Shown here in pieces: positions 60,550-64,000 of a DNA stretch of 64,000 nt. How positions within the stretch are numbered: the first letter of the stretch is position 1; every line of letters starts with the position of its first letter. This DNA comes from JAGLQA01 sp023135565. GTDB lineage: Bacteria; Acidobacteriota; Aminicenantia; UBA2199. The notes beneath the pieces are model-generated. The model was not told the DNA's origin. It was given only the letters and a program-made list of their open reading frames with translations, and made no database searches. The position numbers and the translations under genes are program-made. The stretch covers positions 4,410 to 68,409 of the forward strand of contig DAOWCY010000009.1 in assembly GCA_030639305.1 (NCBI GenBank). The letters run 5' to 3'.

Positions 60550-60956
60550 GTATAAAAGAAAAACAAGTGCAATTGGCCAGGTATCGCTTGAAACAGGCCA
60601 AAGAGACCGTGGACGAAGCGGAGTACCTCTTTGAAGGTGGAAAAAGTCCCCGCTCCGTCATCAATAGAGCCTACTACGCTATGTATTATTCTATCCTGGC
60701 ATTACTTATTTTTGAACAATTCGTTTCTTCAAAACACAGCGGAATGTTGTCCTTCTTTAACAAACAGTATATTAAAAATGAAATATTTCCTAAAGAGATG
60801 GGAAGATGGATAAATAAAGCCTTTGAACTCCGGCAGCAAGGGGATTATCGCGAATGTGCCGATTTGGCATACGAACAGGTTGAACCATATATCGAATACG
60901 CTAAGACCTTTATCCAAAGAGTTGAAGAATACCTGGGAAAAAATAGGTTTGCTTAG
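60546..60956 (+). CDS. HEPN-domain protein (toxin of MNT/HEPN pair)
   Basis: 136 residues from a TTG that overlaps the MNT stop (TTGA). INRAYYAMYYSILALLIFEQ and HSGMLSFFNKQYI, then YRECADLAYEQVEPYIEYA, match the HEPN helical fold. The classic R-x4-6-H RNase motif is not clear, so activity is uncertain. Forms a pair with the 60226 gene. Confidence 0.88.
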   Translation: MSIKEKQVQLARYRLKQAKETVDEAEYLFEGGKSPRSVINRAYYAMYYSILALLIFEQFVSSKHSGMLSFFNKQYIKNEIFPKEMGRWINKAFELRQQGDYRECADLAYEQVEPYIEYAKTFIQRVEEYLGKNRFA

Positions 60957-61101
60957 TCTCCTACCTTAGAGCAGTGAGATCAATAAAGAGATTCGGCCAG
61001 CCGGAGGCAAAAAAAGTATTTTACTTGCTAATACTACCGCAGTCATGGTATAAATAATATTATCAAATACCGATAAATTAACCTGCAGGAGGTACAAAAC
61101 T

Positions 61102-63733
61102 ATGAAAGCACGTTACGTTTCTGTTTCTATTCTTTTGGTTATTATGCTTTTACCCGGTGCGCTGTTGGGCGATTCCCTGCTCACCCCGGAAAAAAAGTTC
61201 GGCTTTCCCATGGGCGCAGACCGCAAACTAATCGACTGGAACCAGATCAGCGATTACTTTTTTTACTTAGGAAAAAATTCCGACAGGATCGTGGTCGAAG
61301 AATTGGGCAAAACAACTTTAGGCAAGCCCTTTATCCTGACTATTATCTCATCGGCTGAAAATATCAAAAATCTCGAGCGCTATAAAAAGATTCAACAGCA
61401 GTTGGCCAATCCCTACAACCTGACCCCGGAGAAAGCAAAAACACTGATCGACCAAAGCAAAACCATCGTGCTGGTTAGTCTCAATATTCATTCCACCGAG
61501 ATCGCCTCCAGCCAGGAGTCGGTAGAACTGGCTTATGAACTGGCTACCCGCAGCGACAAAAAAGTGAAAAAAATCCTCGATAATGTCATCCTGTTATTGA
61601 TTCCTTCATTAAATCCCGACGGCCAGCAGATGGTGGTGGATTGGTACAGGAAATATGTGGGCACACCTGCTGAAGGCAGCTATATGCCCTGGCTCTATCA
61701 CCACTACGCCGGGCACGATAATAACCGCGACTGGTATATGTTCAATCTCAAAGAGAGCCGGTTGACCGCGCCGGTGCTCTACCGCGACTGGTTCCCGGAA
61801 ATCGTCTACGACCAGCACCAGATGGGAAATTCCGGCGCCCGCATGTTTATGCCGCCCTACTCCGACCCGGTGAACCCGAACACCCATTCCCTGATTACGG
61901 CGGAAGTGAATATGCTGGGCAAACACGTGGTTACCGATTTGCACCAGCAGGGTTTCAAAGGCGTTATTACCGGTATGCGTTTTAACGCCTTTTTCGAAGG
62001 CACTATGTCCAAAACCCCACTGTGGCATAACATGGTGGGCATCCTCTCAGAGATGGCCAGCGTACGTATCGCCACGCCTATTTATTTTCCCCGGGGCAGC
62101 CTGGGTTCGTTAGACGCCTCGGTGTCGAAATACTCCCGCCGGACGGATTTCCTCGATCCCTGGGAAGGCGGCTGGTGGCGGCTGCGGGATATTATCGAGT
62201 ATGAAAAAGCGGCCACTTATTCTATACTCGACTTAGCCGCCGTTTACAAAGAGAAGTTCAAGACGAATTTTTATTCCATGAATAAAGAGGCTATCGAAAG
62301 AGGCAAAAAAGAACCGCCTTTTGCTTTCATCGTACCTTTAGAACAGCATGATCCCAATTCCGCGGCGGAGATGTTAAAACGCCTGCGCATCAACGGGGCT
62401 AAAATATACCGCAGCAAATCGAAAATCCTTTACGATGGCCGCACCTATCCTGGGGGTACTGTTGTAATCCCCCTGTCCCAGCCCTGCCGCCCCTGCATCA
62501 AAGACCTGCTGGAACCGCAGCGTTATCCCAACCTTAAAGAAATACCCCGGCGGCCCGCCGCGGCCCCCTTACGACGTCACCGGCTGGACGCTGCATTTGC
62601 AGATGGGCGTTAACATTATCGAAATGAAAACGCCCTTAGAAACCGAACTGGTGGAAACCGAAGATTTCGTCTTTGGCCCGGTAGGTCAAATCGGGGCTGA
62701 CGCGAAAACTTACCTGTTTGAAAGGAGATACAACAACTCTTTTGCCCTGCTTAACGAACTGCTTAAAAATAAAGTTGAAGTATACTGGTCTGATGCTGAA
62801 TTCACCGTGCAAAACAAAAAATACCCGGCCGGGACGTTTATCGTTCCAGGGAAAAGCGGCGCCGCCCCGCGATTGAAAACGCTGTCTGAAAAATTCAGCG
62901 TGCCGGTTTACGGGGTTAGCGAAGCCCCGCGGGTAAAAAAGACGCAGGCCCTGCTGCCGCGTCTCGGTATCTATCATCCCTGGACTGCCAATAAGGACGA
63001 AGGTTGGACCAGGTTAGTGTTGGACAATTTCAAGTATTCATATAAGCAGTTGTATAATAAAGAGATCAAACAGGGCAAGCTGGCCGGAAAATATGATGCT
63101 GTTATTATCCCCGATGCTTCGATTGCCGCTATCGTGGATGGCAAAAGAAGGTGGCGGAGTTCATCTTTTGTGGGTTCCCCGAAGAAGCCGGAAAAGTACC
63201 GGGGCGGTATCGGCAGAGAAGGCATCGAGGCATTGACTGCTTTTGTGAAAGCCGGCGGCACCTTAATTTGTTTTGGTGAAGCGTCGGATTTCGCCATCGA
63301 GAAGCTGCATTTGCCGGCTAAGAATGTATTGAAAGATGTCAAGAGAAAAGATTTTTACGCACCCGGTTCTTTATTAGAGATCGAGTTGGATCTTAGCCAG
63401 CCGCTGGCTTACGGGATGCCGCGGCGAACTGCTGTGCGTTTGACCGGCAGTCCCACTTTCAGGCTGCTTTCCCACATCCGGGAGAGCAAAGCGGTGGGTT
63501 ATTATAACCAGGAGAACCCACTGTTGAGCGGTTGGCTCGTAGGCGCTGAAAAACTGGCCGGGCGAACTGCCCTGGCTGAAATCCCGGTAGAGAAAGGCCG
63601 GGTGATATTGTTCGGTTTCCGGGTACAGAGCCGGGCGCAGACGTTCGGTACTTTTAAATTATTGTTTAATGCCATCAACACCAGCAGGGGGGCGGTGCCC
63701 CCAGCCTATAAGGGGCTTTCGAGTGACAGATAA
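61102..63733 (+). pseudogene. Secreted M14-type metallopeptidase, one frameshift
   Basis: Signal peptide at 1-23, GGAGGT upstream. NIHSTEIASSQES gives the zinc HxxE, VYDQHQMGNSG the third zinc His. The first frame is in register up to YPNLKE near 62539, then becomes PRRPAAAPLRR and stops at 62613. The second frame, entered by skipping one A in GAAATACC (62540-62542), reads YPGGPPRPPYDVTGW and TLHLQMG, the expected family sequence, and runs to 63733. Together about 876 residues, normal for this long M14 branch. A one-base insertion or an assembly error is likeliest. The last residues (AVPPAYKGLSSDR) are repeat-encoded. Confidence 0.85.
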
Positions 63734-63831
63734 GCTTATCGCTCATCAAAAGTTTTGTTCAAACTTTTACAAAAGTTTGGCCCCCGGCAGGGCTCCCGGC
63801 AGGGACTACCCTCCCCACGTGGTGGGGCCGC
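63685..63831. repeat. Palindromic repeat
   Basis: GGGGGGCGGTGCCCCC, CTATAAGGGGC, AAAAGTTTTGTTCAAACTTT, CAAAAGTTTGGCCCCCGG and CCCCACGTGGTGGGG. It starts inside the peptidase frame and supplies its stop. Confidence 0.85.
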
Positions 63832-63933
63832 CAGCAATTCCGCAAATTTTTTTTTAGATAGCCAGAATCCTCCTGTATAATACACTTTTCCTGTAAATTA
63901 TCCTATCAAGCATTTTCGCATTCCTTAAAGGGG

Positions 63934-63962
63934 TTGACATTTTAAAAAATCTTATATATAAT
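63934..63962 (+). promoter_or_regulatory. Perfect sigma-70-type promoter at the right edge
   Basis: TTGACA (63934-63939), 17 bases, TATAAT (63957-63962), then AAAGGAGG at 63977-63984 and an ATG at 63991. Confidence 0.85.
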
Positions 63963-63990
63963 AGATATGTAAGATAAAAGGAGGCATAAC

Positions 63991-64000
63991 ATGCAACCAA
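63991..64000 (+). CDS. Start of a gene running off the right edge
   Basis: ATG at 63991 behind AAAGGAGG and a consensus promoter; only the codons for Met-Gln-Pro are visible. Product unknown. Confidence 0.6.

Noticed and set aside
1..64000. CRISPR array
   Set aside because: The direct repeats seen are either modular palindromes of irregular spacing or 21-bp arrays without unique spacers.
1..64000. tRNA or rRNA genes
   Set aside because: No cloverleaf with TTCGA/T loop and CCA-side pairing, and no rRNA core sequence, was recognised.

Overview
The window looks like a chromosomal segment of an uncultivated Gram-negative bacterium. Supporting signs are lipoprotein and Sec signals, a membrane-fusion/beta-barrel protein, a long surface-polysaccharide locus, a GWxTD-domain lipoprotein and a large M14-type peptidase. 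GWxTD proteins and this peptidase type are common in Aminicenantota/Acidobacteriota-like lineages, so I lean that way, but no rRNA or tRNA is present to prove it. Genes are moderately AT-rich; the spaces between them are full of GC-rich palindromic repeats.

Layout. 1-9.7 kb: exported proteins (a serine hydrolase cut by the left edge, two esterase-like alpha/beta hydrolases, a membrane-fusion/beta-barrel hybrid, a PKD protein, and a tandem pair of double BamE-like proteins). 9.7-13.2 kb: a tight four-gene operon behind a perfect sigma-70 promoter: an unrecognised winged-helix-like protein, an AAA+-type ATPase, a small helical protein and a PIN nuclease. This is the best candidate for an undescribed conflict system. 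13.7-18.1 kb: a lipase_3 fragment, a secreted S74-autoprotease protein behind a textbook sigma-54 promoter, and, convergent to it, an FHA-domain sigma-54 activator that appears leaderless. 18.1-19.4 kb: a graveyard (DUF4143 ATPase tail, a 21-bp tandem array, an antitoxin with a wrecked mazF).

19.4-48.4 kb: a minus-strand surface-polysaccharide locus (RmlA, WecB, UDP-xylose synthase and other SDR enzymes, DegT aminotransferase, CapD-type dehydratase, two phosphoglycosyl transferases, several glycosyltransferases, a sulfotransferase, Wzx-like flippase, ligase/polymerase). Precursors made by RmlA, WecB, CapD and the SDR enzymes would feed the transferases, then flippase and polymerase/ligase. 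Embedded in it are foreign modules: an NTPase plus metallo-beta-lactamase-fold pair (29.3-32.3 kb), a GxxExxY cassette bounded by inverted CACGAAGG-type repeats, and an orphan antitoxin.

48.7-64 kb: a serine hydrolase with TPR-like tail, YjbQ, polyprenyl diphosphate synthase and sugar nucleotidyltransferase, a DUF4258/YgiT toxin-antitoxin-like pair between 127-bp direct repeats, an AAA/PD-(D/E)XK ATPase, UPF0175/DUF3368 and MNT/HEPN pairs, a GWxTD lipoprotein, an NhaC antiporter and a frameshifted M14 peptidase.

The most striking window-wide feature is a family of palindromic repeats. Copies lie between many genes, and some lie in frame inside coding regions, where they add recurring peptides (KAPPARRRQ, EGPGK). 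Elsewhere they provide stop codons that rewrite C-termini, or a GGAGG at ribosome-binding distance from the next start codon.
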